The notes: generated by a model not told the origin, from the sequence alone. A stretch of 64,000 bases of DNA from an uncultured Dokdonia sp. (GCA_947503305.1 CANNDF010000007.1:1-64000), one strand, 5' to 3'; counted from the first letter of the stretch, positions 25,538-35,183 are shown. Numbers and translations are program-made.

Positions 25538-26275
25538 ATGTCCTACCTACATGATATAGGCAAATACTTCTTGATGATCAAAGAGACTTTTATGAAGCCT
25601 ACTAAAGGCAAAGTCTTGAAGGATCTGATTTTTAAAGAGATTAATGATCTAGTCATTGGTTCCATAGGTATTATTGCGTTTATATCATTTTTTGTAGGTG
25701 GTGTGGTAGCTATCCAAACTGCTCTTAATCTTACCAATCCTATTATTCCAAAACAATTGATAGGTTTTGCTTCTAGACAATCTGTTATTCTTGAATTTGC
25801 ACCAACTTTTCTTTCTATTATTATGGCTGGAAAAGTAGGGTCGTTTATTACCTCGAGTATAGGTACCATGCGTGTTACAGAACAAATAGATGCTCTGGAG
25901 GTTATGGGGATCAATTCTCTTAATTACCTTGTCTTTCCTAAGATTGTAGCCATGTGTTTTTATCCTTTTGTCATTGCAATTGCTATGTTTTTAGGGATAT
26001 TGGGGGCCTATATTGCTGCTGTATATGGAGGCTTTACAACCGCAGATCAGTTTTTAACAGGTCTTAAAGATGATTTTACTCCTTTTCATGTGGCATACGC
26101 TTTTATAAAAACATATCTTTTTGCTTTTATACTCGCTACGATTCCTTCTTTTCATGGATTTTACATGAAAGGAGGTGCTCTGGAAGTAGGAAAGGCAAGT
26201 ACAACTGCATTTGTATGGACGAGTGTCTCTATTATTGTAACTAATTATTTTGTCACTCAAATGTTATTAAGCTAA
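25538..26275 (+). CDS. mlaE: MlaE-type ABC transporter permease
   Basis: The 245-residue product matches MlaE permeases with a long N-terminal amphipathic helix, the FVGGVVAIQTALNL segment, AGKVGSFITSSIGTMRVTEQIDALEVMGINSLNYLVFPKIVAM (the MlaE EGIxAL-like loop) and GHFMYKGGA-like ending seen here as FHGFYMKGGALEVGKASTTAFVWTSV. The complex moves phospholipids between inner and outer membranes. The ATPase gene follows with an overlapping TAATG; the substrate-binding MCE protein is not encoded nearby. Confidence 0.93.
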   Translation: MSYLHDIGKYFLMIKETFMKPTKGKVLKDLIFKEINDLVIGSIGIIAFISFFVGGVVAIQTALNLTNPIIPKQLIGFASRQSVILEFAPTFLSIIMAGKVGSFITSSIGTMRVTEQIDALEVMGINSLNYLVFPKIVAMCFYPFVIAIAMFLGILGAYIAAVYGGFTTADQFLTGLKDDFTPFHVAYAFIKTYLFAFILATIPSFHGFYMKGGALEVGKASTTAFVWTSVSIIVTNYFVTQMLLS

Positions 26276-27036
26276 TGATAGAGGTTCAACAGTTAAAAAA
26301 AGGGTTTGGTGATATAGAAGTTCTTAAAGGACTCACAACTTCTTTTGATAAAGGCAAAACCAATCTTATCATAGGACAGTCTGGTTCTGGGAAAACAGTT
26401 TTTATAAAGTGCATGCTTGGTTTATTTAAACCAGATAGTGGCAAGATTTTATATGATGGTATTTGTTATTCTGATCTCACTTTTGAAGAACAACGTAACA
26501 TACGTGAAAAAATAGGAATGGTTTTTCAAGGAAGTGCTCTTTTTGATTCAATGACAGTAGAAGAAAACATTATGTTTCCATTACAGATGTTTACAAAGAT
26601 GAAAAAATCTGAAATGAAAGAGCGTGCAAATATTGTTATTGATCGTGTTAACCTAGAAAATGCAAACAACAAGCTTCCTTCCGAAATCTCTGGAGGAATG
26701 CAAAAGAGAGTTGCAATTGCACGTGCTATTGTAAATAATCCTAGATATCTTTTTTGTGACGAACCCAACTCTGGGTTAGATCCTCATACGGCAACTGTTA
26801 TTGACAATCTTATCAAAGAGATTACAGAAGAGTTTAATATCACCACTATTATAAATACTCATGATATGAACTCTGTTATGGAGATAGGTGAAAAAATTGT
26901 TTTCTTAAAAGAAGGGCGCCTCGCTTGGGAAGGTGACAAAACTCAGATCTTTCGTACGGATAACGAAGAGGTTACAAACTTTGTGTACTCTTCTAATCTT
27001 TTTAAGATGGTTAGGAAAGCTCAAAATGCAAAATAA
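26275..27036 (+). CDS. mlaF: MlaF-type ABC transporter ATP-binding protein
   Basis: The 253-residue product has Walker A GQSGSGKT (about 34-41), Q-loop MVFQGSALFDSMTV, signature EISGGMQKR, Walker B YLFCDEPNSGLDP and the switch His in NTHDM. SGGMQKRVAIARA and SGLDP are typical of Mla ATPases rather than importers. It overlaps mlaE by one base and forms the energy unit of the same lipid transporter. It converges on the DUF389 gene, with 14 bases between. Confidence 0.95.
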   Translation: MIEVQQLKKGFGDIEVLKGLTTSFDKGKTNLIIGQSGSGKTVFIKCMLGLFKPDSGKILYDGICYSDLTFEEQRNIREKIGMVFQGSALFDSMTVEENIMFPLQMFTKMKKSEMKERANIVIDRVNLENANNKLPSEISGGMQKRVAIARAIVNNPRYLFCDEPNSGLDPHTATVIDNLIKEITEEFNITTIINTHDMNSVMEIGEKIVFLKEGRLAWEGDKTQIFRTDNEEVTNFVYSSNLFKMVRKAQNAK

Positions 27037-27050
27037 TACCTTAAAAAAGC

Positions 27051-28469
27051 TTAATCTTTCTTTAGTACAATCGTATCTGCTTTTATTTGTTGTTTTAACC
27101 AGTTAATTAGCTGGATATCTCTTTCCTTAATTACACTATCATTTAAAGTCTCTTTCCATTGTACAGAGGCTACATTGATCGTATCTATAGTTCTAAAATC
27201 ATTAGACATTAACATCTTCGAAAATCCAAATGATTCTAATTCCTGAAACTGTATTTTAGCATCTTTTGAAATAATAGAAAATGAAAAGGAGTTATCTTTT
27301 TCATTCAGACTTGCGATTTCATTTTGTAAATTTTCGATTTCATTTTGTAAACCAGAAATGATATTGTCTTTTTCATCTAGATCATTTATAGCTCTATCAT
27401 AAGCATCAGATATTTTATCAAAACTTCGATTTTTATTGCCATTAACTTTCAAATCAAAATCACCTATATTATCATATCTTTTTACTTCATTTCGCAAGTC
27501 GGCTTCTGTAGCTTCGGCTATTTCACCATTAAAGTATAAAGTAATTGTTTTTTTATCAGCATCTAAAAGTCCTTTTTGAAACCATAGCTCATTATTAGGT
27601 TCGATTTCTGTTTTAAGAAAATTTGTATAATCTCTTTCAAAGCCACTATTTTTTAATACTCTTAAAAATGTAATTGTGGGGTAAATCATAACTACAATTG
27701 CAGCCAAAGAAGCTAGTTGAGCAACTCGTCTTCGTTTTTTAGAGTTGGCATATTTAATCATTGGAAAACGAAGTACTTTTAATACAATAAAAGTTGCTAA
27801 GGCAATGAATATTGTATTAATAGTAAAGAGATTCATTGCTCCTAAGAAATATTTAATATTCCCATTGGCCAACCCATATCCTGCTGTACAGAGTGGTGGC
27901 ATTAATGCAGTTGCAATTGCTACACCAAAAATCACACTTGCTATAGTTCCTTTTTTTGTTCGTGCAATAATCAATGCCAAACCTCCAAAAAAAGCGATAA
28001 GCACATCCCTAATATCAGGTTGTGTCCTTCCTAGTAACTCGGACGTTTCTTGACTTCCAAGCGGGAAGAATTTAAAAAACAAATACGCCGTAACTAAACT
28101 TAGTACAATCATTGTCGTTAAGTTGATCAATGATTTTTTTAATGTATCAATATCATTAATGGCAATAGACATTCCCATTCCTAATATGGGACCCATTAAA
28201 GGAGAAATAAGCATTGCTCCTATCACTACAGCTGTAGAGTTTGCGTTTAATCCTATAGAAGCCACAAAAATAGAGCATATTAAAATCCAAGCGGTAGCTC
28301 CTTTAAATGGAATATCATTCTTGATATGATCTATTGTGATTTCTCTATCCGTATCTGCTCTAAAATCCAGAAGTTCTACGACAAAAGATTTTAAACTTTG
28401 CCAAAGCCCTTTTGCATCCTGTTTTACTGCTTCCTTATTTTGTTGAATTTCTTTATCTGCTTCATCCAT
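27051..28469 (-). CDS. DUF389 (TIGR00341) membrane protein
   Basis: The 472-residue product has the DUF389 core of several membrane helices with the family stretches ILICSIFVASIGLNANSTAVVIGAMLISPLMGPILGMG and GVAIATALMPPLCTAGYGLANG. The C-terminal ~200 residues are soluble, with a coiled coil (NDLDEKDNIISGLQNEIENLQNEI) ahead of a small domain. DUF389 proteins occur widely; their function is unknown and transport has been proposed. It is separated by 35 bases from the guanylyltransferase gene upstream on the same strand. Confidence 0.88.
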   Translation of the reverse strand: MDEADKEIQQNKEAVKQDAKGLWQSLKSFVVELLDFRADTDREITIDHIKNDIPFKGATAWILICSIFVASIGLNANSTAVVIGAMLISPLMGPILGMGMSIAINDIDTLKKSLINLTTMIVLSLVTAYLFFKFFPLGSQETSELLGRTQPDIRDVLIAFFGGLALIIARTKKGTIASVIFGVAIATALMPPLCTAGYGLANGNIKYFLGAMNLFTINTIFIALATFIVLKVLRFPMIKYANSKKRRRVAQLASLAAIVVMIYPTITFLRVLKNSGFERDYTNFLKTEIEPNNELWFQKGLLDADKKTITLYFNGEIAEATEADLRNEVKRYDNIGDFDLKVNGNKNRSFDKISDAYDRAINDLDEKDNIISGLQNEIENLQNEIASLNEKDNSFSFSIISKDAKIQFQELESFGFSKMLMSNDFRTIDTINVASVQWKETLNDSVIKERDIQLINWLKQQIKADTIVLKKD

Positions 28470-28504
28470 AGTATTCCAAGACTATAATTTTATTTTACTA
28501 TCCA

Positions 28505-29593
28505 CTACCCTAAATTACTACCAAATTTTGATTGTACTGAATTCCGTATCTCTTTGATGTCTTGCTCTTTAGATTTTGGCACTATAACGAGTACATCTTC
28601 CTTTTCAACGATAATATAATCGTTAAGCCCATCAATAACTACAACTTTATCATTTTCTGTTCGAATAATATTTCCTGTAGCATCTGTAGTAATTACACGT
28701 GCATTAACTACCGCGTTATTTGTAACATCCTTTTCCAGTTTTTCATATAATGATCCCCATGTACCTAAATCATTCCAATCAAAGGTAGCAGGAACCACTT
28801 TTACATTTTCATGCTTCTCCATGATTCCATAATCAATACTTATATTCTCAGCTTTTGGATACTGTATGTCTATAAAATCTTGCTCTTTAGTTGTGTTATA
28901 TATCTCCATCCCTTTTGAAAACAAGGTATACATTTCTGGAAGATGCTTTTTAAATCCATTGAGAACTGTATTCACACTCCATATAAACATTCCGGCATTC
29001 CAAAGGTACTCTCCGCTTTGCACAAATTGTTTTGCTGTGTTATAATCTGGTTTTTCTGTAAAACGTTTTACCGCTTTCGCGAAAGCGGTATCTTCTTTAT
29101 CATAATTGATATATCCGTAGCCCGTATTAGGAAAACTAGGCTGTATTCCTAATGTGGCAATCACGTTTTCCTCCTGAGAAGCATCAAAGGCATGTTGCAA
29201 ATTTGCTATAAAAGCGTCTTCATCTTCTATCCATGCATCACTAGGAGCTACGATCATAACTGCATCTGGATTTTCTTTTTCTACTTTAAGAGCAGAAAGC
29301 AAAATACAAGGTGCTGTATTACGCATTGCGGGTTCTAACACGATATTTTTTTGAGTAATCTGGGGGATTTGCTCTTTTACCAGATCATTATATCGTGCAT
29401 TGGTTAATATCAAAATTTGATCTTCAGGGACTAGTTTTGATAATCTAGCAAAGGTTTTCTGTAGCAACGTTTGCCCCGTACCAAGCATATCATGGAATTG
29501 TTTTGGATAGGCTTCTGTGCTTACTGGCCAAAATCTAGATCCTACACCTCCTGCCATTAACAAGGCATAATAATTTTTATTTTTTATACTCAT
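28505..29593 (-). CDS. manC: Mannose-1-phosphate guanylyltransferase
   Basis: The 362-residue product has the nucleotidyltransferase signature MAGGVGSRFWPVSTEAYPKQF, then APSDAWIEDEDAF, FTEKPDYNTAKQF, and GYLWNAGMFIWSVN seen as EYLWNAGMFIW. It makes GDP-mannose from GTP and mannose-1-phosphate for polysaccharide, LPS and glycoprotein assembly. The isomerase domain of bifunctional enzymes is absent, as is usual for this length. An exact palindrome copy encodes TAFAKAV within the region after GYINYDKED. A SprT-like gene lies nine bases upstream on the same strand. Confidence 0.93.
   Translation of the reverse strand: MSIKNKNYYALLMAGGVGSRFWPVSTEAYPKQFHDMLGTGQTLLQKTFARLSKLVPEDQILILTNARYNDLVKEQIPQITQKNIVLEPAMRNTAPCILLSALKVEKENPDAVMIVAPSDAWIEDEDAFIANLQHAFDASQEENVIATLGIQPSFPNTGYGYINYDKEDTAFAKAVKRFTEKPDYNTAKQFVQSGEYLWNAGMFIWSVNTVLNGFKKHLPEMYTLFSKGMEIYNTTKEQDFIDIQYPKAENISIDYGIMEKHENVKVVPATFDWNDLGTWGSLYEKLEKDVTNNAVVNARVITTDATGNIIRTENDKVVVIDGLNDYIIVEKEDVLVIVPKSKEQDIKEIRNSVQSKFGSNLG
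29069..29090. repeat. Dispersed palindrome, exact copy 5
   Basis: The 14-bp core at 29073-29086 is extended to a 22-bp perfect palindrome by flanking TACC and GGTA, the longest copy in the window. It encodes Ala-Phe-Ala-Lys-Ala in the guanylyltransferase. Confidence 0.95.
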
Positions 29594-29601
29594 ACTGATC
29601 G

Positions 29602-30198
29602 TTATTCCAATTGTTCTACTTCGGCATTAGGCTGAAATAAATATACTTTTCCTGAAGAGATTTCTACACATTCATATCGTTTAACACGTTTATTCCCTTT
29701 TTTAAAAACTTTCCCATTATAGATTCTAAATGTCGCTCCTGGTGGAAGTTCAAATATATAATTTTTATCAGTCGCAGGATCGTATTTCTTAAGAGCTACC
29801 GAAAGATGCGCATCTGTATCACTACTCGCTTTAGGATTCTTAAAGTGTCTCGCTAAATATGGCAATACTTCTTGAGGAAAAATCTCTGGTCGGATAAAGG
29901 GAAGCATCAATACTTGGAATGTATGTTTCCATTCTTTTCCATGAGGTTTAATACGTCTTCCATATTTTTCAAAAGCTACCAAATGAGCAATTTCATGGAT
30001 TAATGTGATGAGGAACCTATATTTATTAAGACTTACATTCACTGTTATTTGATGCTGTCCATCTGGCATTCTTCTATAATCCCCATGACGTGTGACGCGT
30101 TCATTTACAATTTTAAGATATACTCCATGTATTTTGATAAGTTCAAAGACTGGAAGTACAGCGCGTTCAGGGATATATTTGGATAGGATTTCTTGCAT
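29602..30198 (-). CDS. SprT-like zinc metalloprotease-fold protein
   Basis: The 198-residue product has the SprT zinc motif LIHEIAHLVAFEKYGRRIKPHGKEW, with two His ligands and a Glu, and a downstream Gly/His pattern. The C-terminal part (YIFELPPGATFRIYNGKVFKKGNKRVKRYECVEISSGKVYLFQP) is a small beta-rich module in place of the usual zinc ribbon: no paired cysteines remain. Eukaryotic relatives (SPRTN) cut DNA-protein crosslinks; the bacterial role is unproven. It is the middle of a closely spaced minus-strand group. Confidence 0.85.
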   Translation of the reverse strand: MQEILSKYIPERAVLPVFELIKIHGVYLKIVNERVTRHGDYRRMPDGQHQITVNVSLNKYRFLITLIHEIAHLVAFEKYGRRIKPHGKEWKHTFQVLMLPFIRPEIFPQEVLPYLARHFKNPKASSDTDAHLSVALKKYDPATDKNYIFELPPGATFRIYNGKVFKKGNKRVKRYECVEISSGKVYLFQPNAEVEQLE

Positions 30199-30200
30199 AC

Positions 30201-30695
30201 TTACAAACGTATTACGTCACGAATAAATTCCTGTAATAAGGTATCATTATCATGTGTATGTATGTGAATATTGCCTATATAATTCATTCCTAAATATCCT
30301 GCCGTCTTTACAAAAGGGTGCCAAAAGACCTCATCTATATTACTATTTATAGAACAGCTTATAACTCCAACTTTTTTCCCCCTCAATGCACGCCCTAGTT
30401 CTTTTTCTATTGTAAGTATATCTGTAAATCGATCAAAAAATACTTTCATAATCCCACTCATTGTATACCAATATACAGGTGTTGCAAATATGATAGTCGT
30501 ATACTCATTGACAATGGTACGAATCAAGGGTATAAAATCGTCTGTTTTATTTAAATGCCTATAGTCATAATAACTGATTGAATATTTATTCAAATCAATA
30601 ATAGAACAACCAGATAATTCCTTAAGTTTTCGAACAACACGCGCCGTATCCCCATCTGATCTAGAACTCCCAAGTATACAAACTACCTTCTCCAA
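30201..30695 (-). CDS. NADPH-dependent FMN reductase-like flavoprotein
   Basis: The start is TTG at 30695, 12 bases after the SDR stop; the nearby ATG is out of frame, and no later Met would keep the phosphate loop. The 164-residue product has a flavodoxin-like fold: CILGSSRSDGDTARVVRKL (FMN phosphate loop), IIDLNKYSISYYDY, and ATPVYWYTMSGIMKVFFDRF (flavin edge loop). Such proteins reduce quinones, FMN or small molecules. It lies three bases upstream of the SprT gene in transcription order. Confidence 0.85.
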   Translation of the reverse strand: MEKVVCILGSSRSDGDTARVVRKLKELSGCSIIDLNKYSISYYDYRHLNKTDDFIPLIRTIVNEYTTIIFATPVYWYTMSGIMKVFFDRFTDILTIEKELGRALRGKKVGVISCSINSNIDEVFWHPFVKTAGYLGMNYIGNIHIHTHDNDTLLQEFIRDVIRL

Positions 30696-30707
30696 ATCAT
30701 ATCAGGT

Positions 30708-31388
30708 TTATGGAGTGCTTGAGGACACTTGTAATAGTTTTCCGTTATAAAACTGATTTCCTGTTAATGAAAAATTAGCAATATAATCGGCCATTTCTTT
30801 TGCAGTAAGTGGTGCTTTATAACCTGGAAAAGCTTCTTCTAGCATTTCTGTTTGTACTGCTCCTAATGCTAATACATTAAAAGCAATCCCTTTTTCTTTA
30901 TACTCTTCAGCGAGAAGTTCACTCCATGTAATAACTGCCCCTTTACTAGAACTATATGCTGATAGACCTGGAAATTTTAAGCTTCCTTGTACGCCTCCCA
31001 TACTACTTATGGTTATCACATGACTACCCTTAGTCATATAGGGCAATATTTTTTGTGTTAATGCAACTACGCCAAAAACATTGACTTTATATACAGCTTC
31101 AAACTCATCCATAGATGTTTCGGCAAATGGCTTATGAAGCAATGCTCCTGCATTATTAATAAGTATATCTACGCCTTCCCAATCACTTTCTATAAAGTCG
31201 ACCGCTTTTTGAACATTTGAAGCTTTTGTTATATCAAAAGAAAATGCAGTAATGTTTTGTTTGTTGAAGGATTTACAGGGTTCAGCATTTCGCGAAAGCG
31301 CAAGTACCTGATGCCCTTGACTTGCAAACAATTGTACTAGTTCTAATCCAATTCCTCTACTCGTACCGGTTATAATGATTCTTTTCAT
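30708..31388 (-). CDS. Short-chain dehydrogenase/reductase
   Basis: The 226-residue product is a classical SDR: TGTSRGIGLELVQLF (cofactor loop TGxxxGIG), NNAGALLHKPF, catalytic Ser in ISSMGG and the YxxxK pair in YSSSKGAVI. The substrate is not evident. A decayed palindrome copy encodes LSRNAEP just after beta strand 2, where NADP specificity is set. The gene overlaps the M28 peptidase stop by four bases (31385-31388), so it is translated together with it. Confidence 0.92.
   Translation of the reverse strand: MKRIIITGTSRGIGLELVQLFASQGHQVLALSRNAEPCKSFNKQNITAFSFDITKASNVQKAVDFIESDWEGVDILINNAGALLHKPFAETSMDEFEAVYKVNVFGVVALTQKILPYMTKGSHVITISSMGGVQGSLKFPGLSAYSSSKGAVITWSELLAEEYKEKGIAFNVLALGAVQTEMLEEAFPGYKAPLTAKEMADYIANFSLTGNQFYNGKLLQVSSSTP
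31288..31299. repeat. Dispersed palindrome, decayed copy (SDR gene)
   Basis: TTTCGCGAAAGC preceded by GCA rather than GC. On the minus strand it reads Ala-Leu-Ser-Arg-Asn-Ala, a frame different from the usual one. Confidence 0.7.
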
Positions 31389-32314
31389 TCTTGGGTTGGA
31401 TTCATTATGATTTCTTGTGTAGGTGTGCTAGCCATTTTTGTTAATCCTGGAATTATTTTATTGACTACTTGATTCATAAATGTTATATCTATTTTATCTA
31501 CTTCATCATCTACTCCATGATAATGATCAAAATTTGTAAAATCAAATGAAGATATTGTATGTGCAGGCACCTTAAATTCTAAATAAAAAGGATAATTATC
31601 ACTACGTTTAAATAGCTGAAATTCTTTGGCTTTAGGAAGAAATCCAATCACTTTCTCTCCAGAATATTCATTGAATTTTTCGGCCATATTAGATAATTCG
31701 TATCCAGAACAATAAACGGTATGGTCCTTATCTACCATAGGCACACCTACCATCTCTATATTGAACATCGTATATAAATTAATACTTTTTGTTTTGAGTT
31801 TTTCAGCTAGATGTTTTGAACCTAATAATCCTTTTTCCTCTGCCGAATATAATGTGAATAATAAGGTGCGTTTATTAGATTTTTCTTTTGCAAAATAATC
31901 TACCAAAGCAAGTACCGTAGTTGTCCCCGCCGCATTATCATTGGCGCCATTTGCTATAATATCACCATTTACTTCTTTTCCCTTTCCTATGTGATCATAA
32001 TGAGCTCCGATAATTATAATCTCATTTTTAAGTTTTGGATCTGTTCCTTCTACCATCCCAACGAGGTTAAAAGCTGTATCTTCTTTTACTTTAAAATTAT
32101 CTCTGTAAGTTTCAAAATACGGTTTGACTCCCGCGTTTTTAAAGCGTGTTTCAATATATTGAGCTGCTAGCTCAATCTCGGGACTTCCCGTATCCCTTCC
32201 TTGCATTTCGTCAGAAGCTAGGAATGTGATCGTTTCTTCTATTGTATATATTTTCTGCTTTGATGCACATGAAAACAGAAAGACTCCAACTAGGCAATAT
32301 AGTATTTTTCTCAT
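31385..32314 (-). CDS. M28 family aminopeptidase, lipoprotein
   Basis: The 309-residue product starts with a lipobox (LVGVFLFSC). Zinc ligands of M28 are visible: HYDHIG, NGANDNAAGT (bridging Asp), SAEEKGLLGS (catalytic Glu pair), NIEMVG and a late His in NFDHYHGVDDE. These enzymes remove N-terminal residues from peptides in the periplasm or at the outer surface. The following SDR gene overlaps its end. A terminator of the E2 gene lies just upstream of its start, so it has its own promoter or depends on readthrough. Confidence 0.9.
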   Translation of the reverse strand: MRKILYCLVGVFLFSCASKQKIYTIEETITFLASDEMQGRDTGSPEIELAAQYIETRFKNAGVKPYFETYRDNFKVKEDTAFNLVGMVEGTDPKLKNEIIIIGAHYDHIGKGKEVNGDIIANGANDNAAGTTTVLALVDYFAKEKSNKRTLLFTLYSAEEKGLLGSKHLAEKLKTKSINLYTMFNIEMVGVPMVDKDHTVYCSGYELSNMAEKFNEYSGEKVIGFLPKAKEFQLFKRSDNYPFYLEFKVPAHTISSFDFTNFDHYHGVDDEVDKIDITFMNQVVNKIIPGLTKMASTPTQEIIMNPTQE

Positions 32315-32329
32315 ATCGATAAAGATAAA

Positions 32330-32358
32330 AAAATCCCACCGTAGGACGATGGGATTTT
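32330..32358 (-). terminator. Terminator after pyruvate dehydrogenase E2
   Basis: AAAATCCCA pairs with TGGGATTTT across an 11-base loop. On the minus strand it is followed by a U-run, 30 bases after the E2 stop. Confidence 0.8.
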
Positions 32359-32387
32359 GGTGATGTTATGTTTTTTTAACGTATATA

Positions 32388-34037
32388 TTATGCCAGCATT
32401 AACACTGGATTTTCTATATATGTTTTTAAGGTTTGTAGAAACTGTGCTCCTGTAGCTCCATCTACCGTCCTATGATCACATGCCATGGTTAACTTCATAG
32501 TATGTCCAGGAACTACACGTCCATCTTTTACAACTGGTTTTTCAACAATAGCTCCTACAGAGAGTATTGCAGAGTTTGGTTGGTTAATAATAGATGTAAA
32601 ATCTGTAATTCCAAACATTCCTAAATTAGAAATAGTAAAAGTACTACCTTCCATTTCTGGAATCGTTAGTTTTTTATTACGTGCTTTTCCAGCGAGTTCT
32701 TTCACCTCGGCATTAATTTGTGGCAATGATTTTTCATTTGCAAAGTTTACTACTGGAACTACTAATCCGTCTGGTACTGCTACTGCAACTCCGATATGCA
32801 CATGATGATTTAATTTCATTTTATCATCAAACCATTGAGAGTTTACTTGTGGATGTTGTTTTAATGCAATTGCTGTTGCTTTTACGATCATATCATTGTA
32901 TGATATTTTTGTATCTGGCAATTGATTAAATTGTTTTCTAAATGCCATAGCATTCTCCATATTGAACTCTACGTTCAAGTAATAATGTGGCGCAGTAAAT
33001 TTAGAATTAGAAAGTGCTCTTGCAATTGCTTTACGCATTTGTGAGTTTGGAATTTCTTCTGAGCTTTCTTCTCCTGTTGCTACAAATTGTGCCATACCTG
33101 CTCCTGAAGATGCGCCAGGTGTAAAGTTTTCTACATCTGCTTTTACAATACGGCCATTCTCACCAGATCCTTGTACTTGTGCAAGATTAATTCCTTTCTC
33201 TTCTGCAATTTTCTTTGCCAGTGGTGATGCAAATACACGTCCTCCTGAAGGTGTTGATGTTTTTGCGATCGTTTCTTTAGGTGCTTTTTTTGTTTCGGTA
33301 GTTGAAGCTGCCGGCTTATGCGCTTCCATTTTTGGAGCTTCTGGAGTAGTATCTGCTTTTGCTGGAGCTCCTACTTTATAGTTTGCAACCACATCAGAAA
33401 CATCTGTTCCTTTAGGTCCTAATACCGCTAAAAGAGCATCTACATTTGCTGTAGCTCCCTCTTCAAGTCCTATATGCAACAAAGTCCCTTCATTAAAGGA
33501 CTCAAATTCCATTGTAGCCTTATCTGTTTCTATTTCTGCCAATATATCTCCTTCTGAAACTTCATCTCCTACTTTTTTAAGCCATGTGGCTACTGTTCCT
33601 TCTTCCATTGTATCTGACAAGCGAGGCATCGTCACTACAATAACCCCTTCTGGAATTTCGGCAGTAGTAGTTTCTGTTTCTGAAGCTACTGATACATCCT
33701 CTGCTGGAGCAGGAGTTTCTACCTCTTTAGAGTCGGCTGTTGTAGTTACAGGAGCGACAGTATCACCTCCTCCATTTAAAAGCGCCGAGATATCTTCTCC
33801 TTCTTCTCCTATAATGGCCAGTAATTTATCTACAAGAGCTGTTTCTCCTTCTTGAATTCCAATATGTAAAAGAGTTCCTTCATAAAAGGACTCAAATTCC
33901 ATAGTGGCTTTATCTGTTTCTATTTCTGCCAATATATCTCCTTCCGAAATACTGTCTCCTACTTTTTTTAACCAAGTAGCAACCGTACCTTCTTCCATTG
34001 TGTCGCTCAATCGCGGCATATTAATTACTTGTGCCAT
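32388..34037 (-). CDS. pdhC: Pyruvate dehydrogenase E2 (dihydrolipoyl acetyltransferase)
   Basis: The 549-residue product has two lipoyl domains (about 1-80 and 135-212, each with ETDKATMEFES where the Lys is lipoylated), Ala/Pro/Thr-rich linkers, an E1/E3 binding domain (FASPLAKKIAEEKGINLAQVQGSGENGRIVKADVE, about 265-300) and the acetyltransferase core ending with DHRTVDGATGAQFL. It transfers acetyl from lipoamide to CoA. The two lipoyl-coding DNA segments are clearly duplicates. It lies three bases after the E1-alpha gene; E1-beta and E3 are elsewhere. Confidence 0.95.
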   Translation of the reverse strand: MAQVINMPRLSDTMEEGTVATWLKKVGDSISEGDILAEIETDKATMEFESFYEGTLLHIGIQEGETALVDKLLAIIGEEGEDISALLNGGGDTVAPVTTTADSKEVETPAPAEDVSVASETETTTAEIPEGVIVVTMPRLSDTMEEGTVATWLKKVGDEVSEGDILAEIETDKATMEFESFNEGTLLHIGLEEGATANVDALLAVLGPKGTDVSDVVANYKVGAPAKADTTPEAPKMEAHKPAASTTETKKAPKETIAKTSTPSGGRVFASPLAKKIAEEKGINLAQVQGSGENGRIVKADVENFTPGASSGAGMAQFVATGEESSEEIPNSQMRKAIARALSNSKFTAPHYYLNVEFNMENAMAFRKQFNQLPDTKISYNDMIVKATAIALKQHPQVNSQWFDDKMKLNHHVHIGVAVAVPDGLVVPVVNFANEKSLPQINAEVKELAGKARNKKLTIPEMEGSTFTISNLGMFGITDFTSIINQPNSAILSVGAIVEKPVVKDGRVVPGHTMKLTMACDHRTVDGATGAQFLQTLKTYIENPVLMLA

Positions 34038-34040
34038 AGC

Positions 34041-35039
34041 TTATAATTTATGAGGTAAAAATGGATAGTCTTCTTGATCGTATACAATATCGTACATCAC
34101 GTTCTTATCTGGATATGGACTTTCTTCGGCAAATTTTTCACATTCAGCGACACGTTCTTTCACCCGAGCATCCATAACTTTAATCTCGTCTTCTGTAGCA
34201 TATCCTTTTTCTAAGAGAATATCTTTTACTTGTGTAATAGGATCTATTTTCTGGTATTCTGCTACTTCTTCTTTAGTCCTATAATGCTGTGCATCAGACA
34301 TAGAGTGTCCTCTATATCTATATGTTTTTAATTCTAAGAAAGTAGGTCCGTCACCTCTACGAGCACGATCAATGGCTTCATCCATTGCCTCAGCTACTGC
34401 TACGGGATTCATTGCATCTACAGGACCACAAGGCATCTCATATCCTAATCCTAATTTCCAAATATCTTCATGGTTTGCGGTACGAGCAACAGAAGTACCC
34501 ATTGCGTATCCATTATTTTCTACACAAAAAACAACTGGCAATTTCCAATTCATAGCCATATTAAAGGTTTCATGTAATGACCCTTGCCGTGCGGCTCCAT
34601 CTCCAAAGAAACATAATGTAACAGCCTCTCGTTTATGATATTTGTCACCAAAAGCCATTCCAGCTCCCAGAGGAATCTGCCCGCCTACAATTCCATGACC
34701 TCCGTAAAATCCTTTTTCTTTTGAAAAGATATGCATTGATCCTCCTAATCCTTTTGAAGTTCCCGTTGCTTTCCCATATAGTTCTGCCATTACACGCCTT
34801 GGATCTACACCCATACCTATAGGTTGTACATGATTACGATATGCAGTAATCATTTTGTCTTTACTCAAATCCATAGCATGTAATGATCCTGCAAGAATGG
34901 CTTCTTGACCATTATAGAGGTGTAGAAAACCTCTTACTTTTTGCTGGATATATACTTGAGCCAGTTTGTCTTCAAACTTGCGCCAGAAGAGCATTTCTTC
35001 GTACCAGTTTAGATACGTTTCTTTTGTTATTTTCTTCAT
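34041..35039 (-). CDS. pdhA: Pyruvate dehydrogenase E1 component, alpha subunit
   Basis: The ATG at 35039 is used; a TTG just before it adds one residue. The 332-residue product has the thiamine diphosphate motif GDGAARQGSLHETFNMAMNWKLPVVFCVENNGYA, GGSMHIFSKEKGFYGGHGIVGGQIPLGAG upstream and the phosphorylation-loop-like RYRGHSMSDAQHYRTKEE. E1 decarboxylates pyruvate and loads the acetyl group onto E2 lipoamide. It precedes pdhC in an operon; a TATTTTTG -7 box lies at 35083-35090 on the minus strand. Confidence 0.96.
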   Translation of the reverse strand: MKKITKETYLNWYEEMLFWRKFEDKLAQVYIQQKVRGFLHLYNGQEAILAGSLHAMDLSKDKMITAYRNHVQPIGMGVDPRRVMAELYGKATGTSKGLGGSMHIFSKEKGFYGGHGIVGGQIPLGAGMAFGDKYHKREAVTLCFFGDGAARQGSLHETFNMAMNWKLPVVFCVENNGYAMGTSVARTANHEDIWKLGLGYEMPCGPVDAMNPVAVAEAMDEAIDRARRGDGPTFLELKTYRYRGHSMSDAQHYRTKEEVAEYQKIDPITQVKDILLEKGYATEDEIKVMDARVKERVAECEKFAEESPYPDKNVMYDIVYDQEDYPFLPHKL

Positions 35040-35160
35040 CAATAATGCGGTATAAGAGGTAGCTTATTATAAAGGTGAATAACAAAAATAAGGTATTCAA
35101 TAGATACGATAAAATCGTTTTATAGAAAAATTACGAAATCGAAGTAGTTTATTGGGGTAT

Positions 35161-35174
35161 GCTTTCGCGAAAGC
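35161..35174. repeat. Dispersed palindrome, exact copy 6
   Basis: Intergenic copy nine bases past the cdd stop codon and upstream of the pdhA promoter box. Confidence 0.95.
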
Positions 35175-35183
35175 GTGTAATTT

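Noticed and set aside
33459-34020. Direct repeat of about 150 bases in the minus-strand gene
   Set aside because: It is explained by the two lipoyl domains of the pyruvate dehydrogenase E2 subunit.
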